NCBI GenBank assembly: GCA_019456255.1
Contig: VRUG01000012.1
Location: 38,810 to 102,809, forward strand
Reading direction: 5' to 3'
Length of the DNA: 64,000 nt
Origin: Planctomycetota bacterium
GTDB lineage: Bacteria > Planctomycetota > Phycisphaerae > Sedimentisphaerales > Anaerobacaceae
Under the pieces are notes generated by a model. The model did no database searches. It was given only the letters and a program-made list of their open reading frames with translations, and had not been told where the DNA came from. Positions 63,662-64,000 of the stretch are shown one piece after another. Position 1 is the first letter of the stretch. The number at the start of each line of letters is the position of its first letter. Both the position numbers and the translations under genes were made by a program.

Positions 63662-63949
63662 ATGGTTGAACAGCCATTTAATGTGGTTTTACGCAAAACC
63701 AAGGCTAGGAGCCGAATCAAGCTGAGTATTTTTGGGGAGGAGATATCTGCGGAATTTGATATCCGGGACAAGTATGCGAGAATGGCAGATATCGTTCCAT
63801 TAGCGAGGAAACTTTCAACGGGGATATCTAAGGCGGTATTGCGTAATCTTTGTTTGAGCGGGGAGACAGTTCCATGTTGCAAGGGCTGTTCGGCGTGTTG
63901 TAATTATTTGGTTCCCTTGTCAGTCAACATTTTGCGCCACGGCATATAA
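63662..63949 (+). CDS. YkgJ-family cysteine-cluster protein, truncated
   Basis: 95 aa, GAGGGTGCTGA before the ATG. The C-terminal VPCCKGCSACCNYLVPLS is the CxxCxxCC cluster of YkgJ/zinc- or iron-chelating proteins. Family members continue well past this point; here the frame runs into NILRHGI and a stop, so it is truncated or frameshifted just after the cluster. The window ends 51 bp later without a recovering frame that I can read. Confidence 0.7.
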   Translation: MVEQPFNVVLRKTKARSRIKLSIFGEEISAEFDIRDKYARMADIVPLARKLSTGISKAVLRNLCLSGETVPCCKGCSACCNYLVPLSVNILRHGI

Positions 63950-64000
63950 ATACTTGCGCTATAAAGAGTTAGCTCCCATAATACTCCTAAGTGAATTTCA

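Overview
The window reads as part of a mesophilic bacterial chromosome, most probably a planctomycete of the Phycisphaerae / Sedimentisphaerales type. That is inference from gene content and style: a more_P_ylase-type glucan phosphorylase, citramalate synthase, a FAD/Fe-S fusion oxidase, an AmmeMemoRadiSam-type radical SAM protein, a pilin-like exporter protein, a secretin-like repeat protein, and many small palindromic intergenic repeats. No 16S rRNA or other decisive marker is present.

Layout. 0-11.8 kb: the 3' part of pheT, a probable 6S-like RNA with its own promoter and terminator, a lipoprotein, glgP, a PtsN-like EIIA, cimA (followed by a detached second copy of its last 24 codons), a two-TM sensor-like membrane protein and a lipoprotein carrying two four-cysteine modules. 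11.8-14.8 kb: a complete DpnII/MboI-type restriction-modification cassette (XRE controller with palindromic operator, Dam-type methylase starting at ATT, DpnII-like endonuclease, second methylase). 15.1-16.2 kb: a 1.1-kb non-coding region with iteron-like repeats, lying where the + strand changes from C-rich to G-rich, so it is a candidate replication origin. 16.2-23.7 kb: a stand-alone B12-binding protein, a single-chain Type IIG/ISP-like restriction-modification enzyme with a PD-(D/E)XK nuclease-like partner, an unidentified structured RNA, and dense repeat arrays.

23.7-42.6 kb is mainly housekeeping: mlaE-mlaF, a FAD/Fe-S oxidoreductase, a small lipoprotein, amrS-like, pdxB, folP, a possible 36-aa membrane peptide, lon, a PilX-like protein, the uvrB-nadC-birA operon and priA. 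42.7-51.2 kb: a decayed tRNA-Pro 5' copy, a GIY-YIG nuclease gene and an intact tRNA-Pro(CGG), then a polyol-dehydrogenase-like ADH, a class II aldolase, lipB-lipA, and a 1150-aa secretin-like protein built on eight repeats. A tRNA-Pro-like 3' remnant lies at 51.2 kb.

51.2-60.6 kb is one minus-strand chemotaxis cluster: cheY, cheX, a CheC-like/CBS fusion, a CheA split over two overlapping reading frames, cheR, cheD, a receiver-CheX fusion, Hpt-receiver, Hpt and cheB. It has three CheC/CheX-type phosphatase modules, three Hpt modules and no separate cheW or intact chemoreceptor. Downstream on the + strand are a LuxR-type regulator with a FliA-like promoter, a decayed HBM-type chemoreceptor, a membrane/coiled-coil protein and a truncated YkgJ-like cysteine-cluster protein.
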